Shown: positions 16,218-23,593 of the stretch, one piece after another | How positions within the stretch are numbered: position 1 is the stretch's first letter | How the letters are laid out: each line of letters begins with the position of its first letter | IMG/VR virus record: IMGVR_UViG_3300014720_000169 | Coordinates: 1-25,618 of that record | Length of the DNA: 25,618 nt | Origin: a virus | Direction: 5' to 3' (one strand) | The notes under the pieces: model-generated | Database searches by the model: none | Told to the model about the DNA's origin: nothing | Seen by the model: the letters and a program-made list of their open reading frames with translations, nothing else | Made by a program: the position numbers and the translations under genes

Positions 16218-16711
16218 GCGTATTCAGAGATTAGTAATGCATCTATTATTCCGTCGTGAGGTTTATTCTTAGGATTTGTTTTTAACATATCTTCTGTGAA
16301 TAATCTTTTAGCTGCAATTAGAGCCATGGCTTTTGTATCATTAGCAGAGCTATTTGCTTTTTGAATAGCCGGTATTCCTAAAAACATTACTTTCTGCCAA
16401 GTTTTAGGAGGCACTAGAATATAGCTTATATCATTAGCAATAGCACACATTTCAATAGCACCAGATTGGTGACCCATAGAAAATGCTGTAGTTTTGCTGG
16501 TACCAAAGATTAACCCAATTTTTTCGCATATTAGTTTTACATCAGGATATTCTTGTTTAATACCTTTGATTAGTTTGTTGAGCTCGAAATAATCTAGTTC
16601 TTCTTTAATCAATGGGGTTTTATAAACTTTAATCTCGCTAATGGGTAAACTAGTATCTCTAAAAACTATTGCTCCCTTTTTACCGGGGTCTATTGTGATG
16701 TATTTACTCAT
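16199..16711 (-). CDS. RuvC-like Holliday junction resolvase
   Basis: This 170-residue protein has the RNase H fold of RuvC. The motifs are ITIDPGKKGAI with D8, LICEKIG with E63, the VPPKTWQKVMF segment at about 100-110 that is common in phage RuvC proteins, and the C-terminal PHDGIIDALLI with D153 and D157 as the last acidic residues. It should cut four-way junctions formed during replication and recombination, which matters for resolving concatemers before packaging. The length matches RuvC proteins. It lies directly after the primase and a small acidic gene in the same transcript, with an 8-base overlap at its start. Preference for Holliday versus other branched substrates cannot be told. 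Confidence 0.88.
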   Translation of the reverse strand: MSKYITIDPGKKGAIVFRDTSLPISEIKVYKTPLIKEELDYFELNKLIKGIKQEYPDVKLICEKIGLIFGTSKTTAFSMGHQSGAIEMCAIANDISYILVPPKTWQKVMFLGIPAIQKANSSANDTKAMALIAAKRLFTEDMLKTNPKNKPHDGIIDALLISEYACRTNL

Positions 16712-16898
16712 TTCTTAAATGTTTTACTATACCTTCAATTTCTTCAATGTATTCGTAGATTGTTTCGTCTACTGGTGCGCCGTCGTCAATTTCTTGACCA
16801 CAACTAAGATAAAGAACAAGAAGACTTTCACTTTCTTCTGGAAACTCTTTAGCTACTTTTTCAACATATGTTCTAAATTCATCAAATGGTTTACCCAT
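16704..16898 (-). CDS. Small acidic hypothetical protein
   Basis: This ORF encodes 64 residues, strongly acidic (about a third Asp/Glu) and helical, with one Cys. It overlaps the primase end by 8 bases and the RuvC start by 8 bases, so it is translated as part of the primase-RuvC unit. The acidity could suit a partner of DNA-binding proteins, but no family is recognised. I hold it as real mainly because of the tight overlaps and the lack of any other reading of this stretch. Confidence 0.6.
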   Translation of the reverse strand: MGKPFDEFRTYVEKVAKEFPEESESLLVLYLSCGQEIDDGAPVDETIYEYIEEIEGIVKHLRNE

Positions 16899-17862
16899 AT
16901 TTCTGTTTGTAAGAGGTTATAATTGCTTGGCGGGTAGTATCCACGCCGTGATTTTTAATACAATCAGCCACATCCTTATCAAGAGTTAAGTGCACACTTC
17001 TAATAGAGTATAACTGCTCATATTTAAGCATAGAGTTTATACCTGCTTGGTCATTATCAAATATAACAATAACCTGAGAAAAGCTTTGTTTTAACTTTGA
17101 CATAGTTTTTTCTGGTATGATAGAGTTTTCACTATCCGGCGCCAGGAAAGTAGCATTGTTAAAACCTAGTATTCTAAAAGCCATGAGATCTTTGAGTGAA
17201 GATAATATAAACAAAACTTCTTTGTCATTTTGTAACTGATCTAGACCCTGAATATAAGATTTGACTTTTAAAAACTTGGCGGTGGTACTATATGGCTGGT
17301 ATACCTTATACAGAGTACCATCTTCTTTAAAATAACCATAAACATAGTTCTTAGAAATTTTAGAATATCTAATTTCAGCACCTTTTGTTTTAGAATAAGT
17401 ATAGCTTTCTAAAGGTTGTACATTATAGTGTTCAAGCATAGCGCTACTAATCTTATATTTCTGCCAAAATTTAGCATCTTGATCAGTCCAGTGGCGCATT
17501 GAGTGCTCTTCAATTCTAAAAACTTCTTTCTTGATTATTCTTTGTTGACTATCTGTGCTATTACTTTTAGAATACTCGTGCATTATCTTGTTGATAGCTT
17601 CTACACGAGATATGCTAAATAGTTCTGCAACTAGATCAATTTGATCACCTTGGGCCCCAGTAGAAAAATCCTTGTATTTATATCGACCTGTTGGGTTTAC
17701 ATATAAAAACATTGAAGGATTCTTATCATTTGGGTTAAATACAGAGTTGATCTTTACATTTTGACCTGTAAGTGGCTCGCAACATAAGTAATGTTCAAAC
17801 ACCCAGGTAGCAGGTACATTTTCTATATCAAATACTATGTTTTTGGTTTTAATCATCGCCAA
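16891..17862 (-). CDS. DnaG-like (TOPRIM) DNA primase, zinc-less variant
   Basis: This 323-residue protein follows the DnaG plan. The N-terminal region at about 42-74 (FNPNDKNPSMFLYV ... YKDFSTGAQGDQIDLV) matches the fold of the DnaG zinc ribbon. However, every expected Cys/His ligand is replaced (FNPND for CPFH, DFSTGAQGD for CFGCGAGGD). The TOPRIM domain shows LFILSSLKDLMA at about 217-228 where DnaG has an EG motif, VIVIFDNDQAG with D269 and D271, and a final LDKDVADCIKNHG acidic motif (D295, D297). It should make RNA primers for the polymerase encoded downstream. There is no visible fused helicase domain; the helicase is a separate gene. The start overlaps the upstream gene by 10 bases. 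Confidence 0.87.
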   Translation of the reverse strand: MAMIKTKNIVFDIENVPATWVFEHYLCCEPLTGQNVKINSVFNPNDKNPSMFLYVNPTGRYKYKDFSTGAQGDQIDLVAELFSISRVEAINKIMHEYSKSNSTDSQQRIIKKEVFRIEEHSMRHWTDQDAKFWQKYKISSAMLEHYNVQPLESYTYSKTKGAEIRYSKISKNYVYGYFKEDGTLYKVYQPYSTTAKFLKVKSYIQGLDQLQNDKEVLFILSSLKDLMAFRILGFNNATFLAPDSENSIIPEKTMSKLKQSFSQVIVIFDNDQAGINSMLKYEQLYSIRSVHLTLDKDVADCIKNHGVDTTRQAIITSYKQKYG

Positions 17863-18089
17863 AGTTCATCAATGTTTTGCTCCCGAAGATATTCTCTAAT
17901 TTGTTCAGCAAGTTGAATTTGTTCCTCAGTTGCTTTGCCTCCATTAAAGGGATTGTTTTCATATTTGGTAATATCCCTCATCCGTTGGTCAAGGTTATGA
18001 ATAACAACAAAGTAATCACCACCTTTAAGAGCGAAGTTTGCCTCTTGCTCTTCTTTGGGTAATTTGAATTTAAGGTTTAATTTGGGCAT
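17853..18089 (-). CDS. Small hypothetical protein upstream of primase
   Basis: This ORF encodes 78 residues and starts about 32 bases after the SSB terminator hairpin, so it is the first gene of the primase-RuvC-VWA stretch. The pattern FxLPKEEQEANFALKGGDYFVVIHNLDQRMRD resembles a short phage protein type with an Asp-Gln-Arg core, and its stop (TGA) overlaps the primase start. It is charged and soluble, without membrane segment or Cys. The function is unknown. Its constant place next to the primase would suggest a replication role, but I cannot show this. Confidence 0.66.
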   Translation of the reverse strand: MPKLNLKFKLPKEEQEANFALKGGDYFVVIHNLDQRMRDITKYENNPFNGGKATEEQIQLAEQIREYLREQNIDELWR

Positions 18090-18120
18090 AATTCAAGTTA
18101 TTACTTTACTAAATAATAGC

Positions 18121-18146
18121 AAAAAGCCCCCGATTTCTCAGGGGCT
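18121..18146 (-). terminator. Rho-independent terminator after the SSB gene
   Basis: On the - strand, AGCCCC pairs with GGGGCT across a 10-base loop and runs into TTTTTGC. It lies about 22 bases past the SSB stop and about 32 bases before the next start, so it should set SSB messenger apart from the primase unit. Confidence 0.87.
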
Positions 18147-18167
18147 ATTTAACTACCTACTTACTGT

Positions 18168-18890
18168 TTAGAGTTCAAAATCACCTGCCGGTGTAGTGAA
18201 ATCTCCTGGTTCAAATGGCATATCATCATCAGTGTTACCACCAAATGAATTTACAGCTTTAGCACCAGGTTTCTTAGTAACATGCGTATTAACATCAAAT
18301 GTTAATAATCTAGAAGTTTTACCTTCATCTAAATCTGCTGCTTCCATTGCAACTTCACCTTTCCCAGTGCGTGGTAAGAATAACTCATATCGAGTATAAC
18401 CTTCGCGGCTTTGATACTCTTTACCAGCTATACAAAAGTTAATCATTATACCACTAAAAGGTTTTTCGCTGTTAAAAGCATTAACAAATGACTCAATAGT
18501 ATCGTGTTTTTCATCTTGGTTGTTAAACCATACTACACAATCTGTTGCTTCGCAGATGTTTTTAATGCCCCGCAAGATTTCAGTATCGCGGGATACTTCA
18601 CGACCAGTTTTAGTTACACCGTCAACATAAGCATATTGACTAAGTTTAACTTTACCAACTTGACCTTTGTATTTGAGCCCATCTGGTTTTTCACGATCAA
18701 TAGCAAAACCTTCAAAACCAGGTATTTCTTCTGTTTCTAACTCCATAACAATATGATAGGAGTTTTCTACAAAAGTAAAAGGTTCAAGTTTTACATTGTG
18801 AATCATTGCTTTTACATTTCCGGGCTCAATTGTTTTTGAGATGTAGGTACCACCACCCTCGGTGGTTACTTTCTTTGTGCTAAGTGCCAT
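18168..18890 (-). CDS. Single-stranded DNA-binding protein (phage SSB)
   Basis: This 240-residue protein has a predicted beta-rich core (residues about 15-185, with alternating aromatic and hydrophobic strands such as FTFVENSYHIVMELE). A low-complexity linker rich in Gly, Lys and Ala follows, and then an acidic C-terminal tail with DDDMPFEPGDF. That acidic Pro/Phe tail is the hallmark by which SSB proteins recruit replication partners. It lies 10 bases downstream of the Sak4-like ATPase, the usual neighbour of phage SSBs, and is closed by its own terminator, which suits an abundant protein. The core is not close to bacterial SSB by eye, so the assignment rests on tail, size and context. Confidence 0.75.
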   Translation of the reverse strand: MALSTKKVTTEGGGTYISKTIEPGNVKAMIHNVKLEPFTFVENSYHIVMELETEEIPGFEGFAIDREKPDGLKYKGQVGKVKLSQYAYVDGVTKTGREVSRDTEILRGIKNICEATDCVVWFNNQDEKHDTIESFVNAFNSEKPFSGIMINFCIAGKEYQSREGYTRYELFLPRTGKGEVAMEAADLDEGKTSRLLTFDVNTHVTKKPGAKAVNSFGGNTDDDMPFEPGDFTTPAGDFEL

Positions 18891-18900
18891 AGTGATTAAA

Positions 18901-19578
18901 TTAGAAGTTAATGATTGATTTACGTACTAGTTCTAAGTCATTGGGTATTTCTTCCTCGTCGAACATTTCTAGAGGAGCTTTACAAGTGTTATCACCTGAG
19001 TTTTTGGTCTCGAAAACATAGCGAAGTTCACCTTCTTTGTTTTTCTTAACCTTACCATATAAAACAATTGAGAATAAACCTTCGAGTGTTAATTTCTCGT
19101 CAATCATTTTACCAATTGTTTTAGCTTTGGTTTTACGTGCACCACTGCTGTCGTAGAAATCCTCTGAGTGAGTCAAGAAAAATACTACTAAATCACTACG
19201 CAGATCTTTTGGTGTTTTAGCAACAGCTGCTAAACCAGCACCAATCTGAGTAAATTTTTCGTAACCTTTTTCTAGTGCTCTATCAAAGAACTCAAAACTG
19301 GACATGTACTGCCAGTCATCTACAACAATAGTTTTAATTTCAGGTCTGTTAGTAGATACATACTCTAATGCTTTGACAACTCCGCCGGGTGTTGAGGTGT
19401 TACTCATATTACCTTTAGCGTTCTCTTTAGATAGAAGTGTGTACTTTTCACGCCATCCTTTAAATGGTAGGGGTTTGTTTGCAACATTGATAATAAACGT
19501 TGTTGCGGGTTCTAATGTGCGAATACTGGTAGATTTACCTGATCCAGATTCAGCAACAATTAAGCATGCTTCGGCCAT
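18901..19578 (-). CDS. Sak4-like RecA-fold ATPase (single-strand annealing recombinase)
   Basis: This 225-residue protein opens within nine residues of its N-terminus with a P-loop, AESGSGKST, followed by IRTLEP. The Walker B strand is TIVVDDWQY at about residues 94-102, and a sensor-like VVFFLTHSED follows at about 130-139. This order and the short length match the AAA_24/Sak4 group of phage recombinases, a stripped RecA/Rad51 core without extra DNA-binding domains. Sak4 proteins bind single strands and anneal homologous DNA, usually together with a dedicated SSB, which is the next gene here. The start overlaps the preceding gene by 19 bases. It provides the recombination step between the PD-(D/E)XK nuclease and RuvC. 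Confidence 0.85.
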   Translation of the reverse strand: MAEACLIVAESGSGKSTSIRTLEPATTFIINVANKPLPFKGWREKYTLLSKENAKGNMSNTSTPGGVVKALEYVSTNRPEIKTIVVDDWQYMSSFEFFDRALEKGYEKFTQIGAGLAAVAKTPKDLRSDLVVFFLTHSEDFYDSSGARKTKAKTIGKMIDEKLTLEGLFSIVLYGKVKKNKEGELRYVFETKNSGDNTCKAPLEMFDEEEIPNDLELVRKSIINF

Positions 19579-20105
19579 CTTTCAGTTATTAGTTTGTTTA
19601 AAAATGATTTGTCACTAACAGGAGCTTGCCACAATATTGCAGCGAGATCCTTAATGGTCATTTGATCAATGGGAGCGTCATTGTCAGGATCCATGATTTC
19701 AAAAGATAAACTTTTGGTTTTAAGTTTTGGTAACTCTTTTGGCTCAGATTTAACTTGTGAGTCTACTGTTACCAAATGTAGTTCTTCAACAGGAATTAAG
19801 TATCTAACATGCCCGCTTGATGTTGGAATAGTATCATACTCTTCAGCGAAATGCGGGTTGTATTTCCAGCGCCATAATTTACGCTCAGGATCTTCAGGTT
19901 CTAGATTAGAACTTACATATTCTGTATAGACATCTACTCCGCTGCTAAGTTCATTAGCAAAGAAGCCCATACAATAATAATCTTTGTCTTGAGGTTTCCA
20001 GGCAAGCTTGGGCACATAAGCAGCATCTGGTACTCCTAATGCGTTAAATACTAACTGATGATACTCTCTTAATTCTTTAACGATTTCTGTTCTTGTTTTT
20101 GACAT
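19560..20105 (-). CDS. Hypothetical protein between helicase and Sak4
   Basis: This 181-residue ORF starts two bases downstream of the helicase stop and overlaps Sak4 by 19 bases. The N-terminal third contains many aromatic residues (KDYYCMGFFANEL and KLWRWKYNPHF). The middle is acidic with Pro-rich linkers (KSEPKELPKLK). The C-terminal part, PIDQMTIKDLAAILWQAPVSDKSF, looks like a small helical module. I see no catalytic motif. The layout, an aromatic globular part joined by a linker to a short helical tail, would suit an adaptor that links helicase, recombinase and SSB. That is inference only. Confidence 0.68.
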   Translation of the reverse strand: MSKTRTEIVKELREYHQLVFNALGVPDAAYVPKLAWKPQDKDYYCMGFFANELSSGVDVYTEYVSSNLEPEDPERKLWRWKYNPHFAEEYDTIPTSSGHVRYLIPVEELHLVTVDSQVKSEPKELPKLKTKSLSFEIMDPDNDAPIDQMTIKDLAAILWQAPVSDKSFLNKLITERWPKHA

Positions 20106-20106
20106 A

Positions 20107-21105
20107 TTAAACGATTTTGGTTAATGTTCTCTTTTCTTGTGTTGGTGGTGTGTCTGCTTCTATTACTTGCATCTTTTCAAACTCTGCCTTGAAGAAACTC
20201 ATTCTATTATCTCCGTTTCTACATTTTAAGAAGTGCATGACAAGAACTTTGTCATCTTCTATAATGTATCTATCTGGGCCATAAAATCTGATTTTTTGTT
20301 TACCGGGTCTGTTGATACCAACAACCATGTCTGCATGTTGCAACAACGCGTCAGCGCCAAATAAATCTGATTCTAGAATGTAGTTTCCGTATTTACCATC
20401 TTCATTGCGCTCAGGTGAGTCTATGTTTCTATTTATCTGGCTTAATACGATAAAGGCTATTGGATACTTTCTTTTTAAATAGGTTATTGTTTCGCTTAAG
20501 TTGTAAAGTGTTTCATATTTATCTTTCTCGTAACTCTCTTTTTTGACTAGTAATGAATGATCTAAGGTAATAATAGTTTTTGTAAAAACCTTGTCTTCGT
20601 CAATAATTTCTGCGTGTTCTTCCATGTAAGATTCAATGATCTTTTTGAAAGTTGATGTAGTACAAGGCTCATCTACTATATCAATTGGATACTTAACACG
20701 ACTCTTTGCATAAGCATAACATCTTGTGAGATCTTCAGGAGCTAATACACCATCTGCACTACACAAGTACTTATATGATTTACCTAGATAGCTACTGTAT
20801 TCACGGATAGCAGAAACGCGGGCCAGCATCTCAAATTGAAACTGTAGCACTCTAAACTTTTGCCCTTTATTAATAGCAAAAGCATTTCTAATTATCTGGT
20901 CAGCAATAAGAGTTTTACCACTACCTGGTCTACCACCTATAACAGTCATCGAGTTCCACTCAATACCATCTGTAGATGCGTCATTAAATTTCTTCCAGGG
21001 TGTCTTGATGCTCTTAATCAAGCCTTCTTGTCTACCTTTAAGATAGTTAAGAGAATCAATAAACCCTTCTTTTTGGCTTCTCCAAGCCTGTTTACCATTT
21101 ACCAT
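20107..21105 (-). CDS. DnaB-like replicative DNA helicase (SF4)
   Basis: This 332-residue protein is a RecA-fold helicase core. It shows Walker A GGRPGSGKT at about residues 61-69, and FQFEML (the DnaB-type motif 1a). Walker B is in TIITLDHSLL, motif 3 in VLSQINRNID, and the final motif in LKCRNGDNRMSFF with its Arg finger region. It lacks the N-terminal DnaB collar domain, being over 100 residues shorter than bacterial DnaB. It should encircle DNA as a hexamer and unwind ahead of the polymerase, with the separate primase acting on it. The gene starts 16 bases after the winged-helix gene and shares the transcript with it. Confidence 0.9.
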   Translation of the reverse strand: MVNGKQAWRSQKEGFIDSLNYLKGRQEGLIKSIKTPWKKFNDASTDGIEWNSMTVIGGRPGSGKTLIADQIIRNAFAINKGQKFRVLQFQFEMLARVSAIREYSSYLGKSYKYLCSADGVLAPEDLTRCYAYAKSRVKYPIDIVDEPCTTSTFKKIIESYMEEHAEIIDEDKVFTKTIITLDHSLLVKKESYEKDKYETLYNLSETITYLKRKYPIAFIVLSQINRNIDSPERNEDGKYGNYILESDLFGADALLQHADMVVGINRPGKQKIRFYGPDRYIIEDDKVLVMHFLKCRNGDNRMSFFKAEFEKMQVIEADTPPTQEKRTLTKIV

Positions 21106-21121
21106 ATCACTAAATTTAATC

Positions 21122-21775
21122 CTAAACTACTCTCTCACTAAAATGCTTGTTTTCATTATCATCATAGTTACCAGTAACAACCATTTCACAATAGTTAGCT
21201 AACTCAGAATCAAATGTTCTGTCTGCAACCATTTTACGTATAAAATACTGAGATGTTCGCATGTATAAGTAATTACGTTGTAAGTACTCATTAACATACA
21301 AAGTAGTCGCTGCAAGAATTGTTTCCCAAGAGTAATCAAAAGTTTTAAAGAACCATTTAAAAGCACTTTCTAGATTCTTTTCATTTACTCGGGCTTGTTT
21401 ACCACTAGGTAGTTTACCGCGTGGAAATAACATGTTGTAAGCTCTAATGTTTTCTGAATAAGAATTACCTACAATTGTAGTATTAACATCTTCGACAATT
21501 TTACTATACAACACATCCATCTCTTTCAAAAGATTTTGACCTTTTTCAGTAATAAGCCAACCATTCTCTAAATTATCAATTCCTACAAACGCTGTTGGAG
21601 TTACATAACCTAAAGCTTTAAGATTGCGTATCTCAAAGTGTAAGTTGATAGATGAGCTGTTTACAGCAATGTTTTCTTTCAAGCATAATAAAGCAAATAA
21701 CTCATTGGGTGTTATCTTGAGATTCAGGGTCTCTAATAACAGTGTCAACAGTTTGTTCTTTGGTTCTGAGTTCAT
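21122..21775 (-). CDS. Winged-helix protein next to the helicase, possible replisome organiser or loader
   Basis: I take the ATG at 21775 (MNSEPKNKLL, 217 residues). An ATG at 21814 would add 13 residues. Either choice overlaps the DnaA-like gene by at least 74 bases, and no later ATG would keep the N-terminal domain. Residues about 20-85 look like a winged helix (ITPNELFALLCLKEN, then a recognition-helix-like IRNLKALGYVTPT, then a wing ending WLITEKGQNLL). The C-terminal half (KWFFKTFDYSWETILAATTLYV and ASKYFIRK-like basic helices) is helical. Phage proteins with an N-terminal DNA-binding domain and a helical tail next to DnaB often load the helicase at the origin. Here this role is inferred from context, not shown. 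Confidence 0.68.
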   Translation of the reverse strand: MNSEPKNKLLTLLLETLNLKITPNELFALLCLKENIAVNSSSINLHFEIRNLKALGYVTPTAFVGIDNLENGWLITEKGQNLLKEMDVLYSKIVEDVNTTIVGNSYSENIRAYNMLFPRGKLPSGKQARVNEKNLESAFKWFFKTFDYSWETILAATTLYVNEYLQRNYLYMRTSQYFIRKMVADRTFDSELANYCEMVVTGNYDDNENKHFSERVV

Positions 21776-22211
21776 ATAAACAGGTTTTATAAATGTAAGA
21801 TGTTTTGTAATCATTTATTTCTAGAAGATTGTTTAGTGTTCTTATAGAGTAGATTACATTAGCGTGGTTTTGTTTTAAATGAACAGCTATTATTCCTTTT
21901 CTGTAACCTAGATCTTTGGCTATTTTACAAAAGATTTGTCTATAAATGCTATACTTTCGGTTTAAGTCTGCTAGTATTGTAGGAAATTCTGGTGGGTCAT
22001 CTTTGTTTATCACATTCATTATTACGTCCTCTATTCTTTGTAGAGAAGGTTTTGCCATGATATCTATTTCTTCCAGAGTTGTAACATGAAGTGTTACTCC
22101 GTACACCTTGGAGACTTTCTTACAAAATCTATCTATCTCTTGTTGTAAGTCAAAATGATAGTTTTCATTTATTACCACTTTATTATCGGTTTCTGTAATG
22201 ATTCCAGACAT
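21702..22211 (-). CDS. DnaA domain IV-like DNA-binding protein
   Basis: This 169-residue protein has at about residues 90-130 the pattern RQIFCKIAKDLGYRKGIIA followed by NHANVIYSIRTLNNLL. That is the helix-turn-helix plus signature helix of the DnaA C-terminal domain, where the usual DHTTV...AxxK reads NHANVIYSIR. The AAA+ part of DnaA is absent, so this is a free-standing duplex DNA binder. It may mark the replication origin or act as a repressor of host DnaA boxes. It overlaps the end of UNG by 40 bases at its start and the winged-helix gene by 74-113 bases at its end. DnaA similarity was judged by eye. Confidence 0.72.
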   Translation of the reverse strand: MSGIITETDNKVVINENYHFDLQQEIDRFCKKVSKVYGVTLHVTTLEEIDIMAKPSLQRIEDVIMNVINKDDPPEFPTILADLNRKYSIYRQIFCKIAKDLGYRKGIIAVHLKQNHANVIYSIRTLNNLLEINDYKTSYIYKTCLYELRTKEQTVDTVIRDPESQDNTQ

Positions 22212-22882
22212 TTGTTTACTTTGTTAAATACGTCCCCGGAATCCCAACGCTCTTGTTTATTATGAGCAGCAGATGCGGGGTGTGAAGTTAGTAACTTTTT
22301 ATTATTGTCTGAAACAGCATCTTGCCATTCTGCAGCTTTTTTACCCATATACACATAAATCAACTGAGGATTATGCCAGTTGAGCATATCAAACAAATAG
22401 GCTAAAAAGGGTTGCCAGATTAAATAGTGTTGTCCTATCTTGTTAATGCTGGTGGTTAATGCTATATTCAATAACAATACACCTTGATTTGACCAACGTG
22501 TTAGATCGGGTTCCATTTGCATGCGCTCCTTATAAACAGTCTCCTCAATTTCCTTAAAGATAAACTTAAGAGATGGCGGTATATTAGTTGTACCACTAGC
22601 TACAGAGAACGCTTTACCATCTGCAACATTTGCATAAGGGTAAGGATCCTGACCAATCATTACTACTTTAAGATCTTTGTATGGACAATCATAAAATGCA
22701 CTAAACATTTTACTCAGTGATGGTGTAAATCGTTTACCTTCTTTTGTATCCTGTGCTAATTTTTGTATGATTTTAGTAAAATCGTCACTATATATAAAGT
22801 GGCGAAGTACTGTTGACCAACCAGATGGTTCTAATTTTGCATATAATTTGTCTCGTATGTTATCTATATCTATATTTGTCAT
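22172..22882 (-). CDS. ung: Uracil-DNA glycosylase, family 1
   Basis: This 236-residue protein matches UNG throughout. The water-activating loop is GQDPYP (77-82) with catalytic D79, followed by ADGKAFSV. Next come PPSLKFIFKEI (the Pro-rich loop), NQGVLLLNIALT with N139 for uracil recognition, and SHPASA with catalytic H201 in the Leu-loop region. The two usual-family differences are P in place of H after DPY and SA in place of SP. It removes uracil from DNA, protecting a phage genome from dUTP incorporation or cytosine deamination, and fits the repair role of nearby genes. It reads away from the lone + strand gene, with only 20 bases between the two starts. Confidence 0.93.
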   Translation of the reverse strand: MTNIDIDNIRDKLYAKLEPSGWSTVLRHFIYSDDFTKIIQKLAQDTKEGKRFTPSLSKMFSAFYDCPYKDLKVVMIGQDPYPYANVADGKAFSVASGTTNIPPSLKFIFKEIEETVYKERMQMEPDLTRWSNQGVLLLNIALTTSINKIGQHYLIWQPFLAYLFDMLNWHNPQLIYVYMGKKAAEWQDAVSDNNKKLLTSHPASAAHNKQERWDSGDVFNKVNKCLESLQKPIIKW

Positions 22883-22902
22883 AAACTTTAAACATTTAAA
22901 TT
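22883..22902. promoter_or_regulatory. Short divergent start region between UNG and the + strand gene
   Basis: Only 20 bases, all A/T except two C/G positions, separate the two divergent start codons. They contain TTTAAA on both sides. There is no room for two full promoters, so any promoter must extend into the coding sequence of at least one gene. I see no clear Bacteroidetes -7/-33 pair here. Confidence 0.4.
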
Positions 22903-23220
22903 ATGGCGGTTATAGTAAAAGAATTACAAGATGAACATATTGTGTCCATCAAAGTAAGTGGTTTCTTCTACAAAAGAGTTAAGGGTCTTTTGATGCGTAG
23001 TATGTCAAAACAAGATCAATCTTTTATTCAAGAGTTTATAAAGAATGAAAGTAATCCTGCAGAGTTTTTTAAATCTAGCGAAGAAGCTTTTGACCTAGAA
23101 ACAATTCTAATTCTTATTAAAGAGATAGAAAATGCAGCAATAGAACAAAAACAGTATGCTGATAAAGAAGTTCTAGAGCCTGGTGATGAAGGTTATATTG
23201 AACCTACTAGTGAAGGTTAA
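22903..23220 (+). CDS. Small hypothetical protein, only + strand gene in the leftward block
   Basis: This ORF encodes 105 residues and is closed by a TAA that overlaps the convergent NinB-like gene by 14 bases. It has a basic N-terminal half (FFYKRVKGLLMRSMSKQDQ), a helical middle ending in TILILIKEIENAAIEQKQYA, and an acidic Glu/Asp/Gly tail. There is no membrane segment. The intact frame, the A/T-rich start and the absence of any other plausible gene on either strand here support it. The function is unknown. The helical LIxEIExAAxEQ pattern looks conserved in type, and late or structural genes are the ones on the + strand, so it may be expressed late. Confidence 0.68.
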   Translation: MAVIVKELQDEHIVSIKVSGFFYKRVKGLLMRSMSKQDQSFIQEFIKNESNPAEFFKSSEEAFDLETILILIKEIENAAIEQKQYADKEVLEPGDEGYIEPTSEG

Positions 23221-23593
23221 AACCAACAATATCACCTACTTCAAGGCATGCGTTGATAGCCATAGCTAGTTCTACTTTAGAGCACGCAGCAAAAGACTTA
23301 CAAACTTTTACTTGGGAGCCGTTTATATCTTTAATAAGACATAAACCGGCTTTTTCTTTTATCTCGTATTTCATTTCTTCAAAGGTATAACCTAAGAAGT
23401 TTGCTAATTCTCTAATCATCGCGTGAACTTTAGCAAGTTGTGCAACGCTACCATCTGATTTAACAGCTTCTACATAGATCTCAATAGTAGCTCCTTCTGG
23501 GAGATTCTTTAAGAACATGTCGTATTTTAGTTTCTCAGCTGTATCAGAATAAACAAGTTTACCGTTTTCTTTTTTGAGAATGCCGTGAAACAT
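23207..23593 (-). CDS. NinB-like recombination protein (tentative)
   Basis: This 128-residue protein has a beta-rich first part (TIEIYVEAVKSDGS), then SVAQLAKVHAMIRELANFLGYTFEEMKYEIKEKAG. That order resembles the NinB/Orf pattern, in which a strand is followed by a Q-x-x-K/H helix pair that packs against single-stranded DNA. In lambda, this protein assists recombination by interacting with SSB. The C-terminal part has two Cys, not arranged as a metal site. The gene converges on the + strand gene with a 14-base overlap and no terminator between them. The similarity is weak by eye, so treat the name as a suggestion. Confidence 0.5.
   Translation of the reverse strand: MFHGILKKENGKLVYSDTAEKLKYDMFLKNLPEGATIEIYVEAVKSDGSVAQLAKVHAMIRELANFLGYTFEEMKYEIKEKAGLCLIKDINGSQVKVCKSFAACSKVELAMAINACLEVGDIVGFNLH

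Noticed and set aside
19304-19618. 104-residue + strand ORF opposite Sak4
   Set aside because: It is a mirror frame of a conserved ATPase gene. Its composition follows from the opposite strand.
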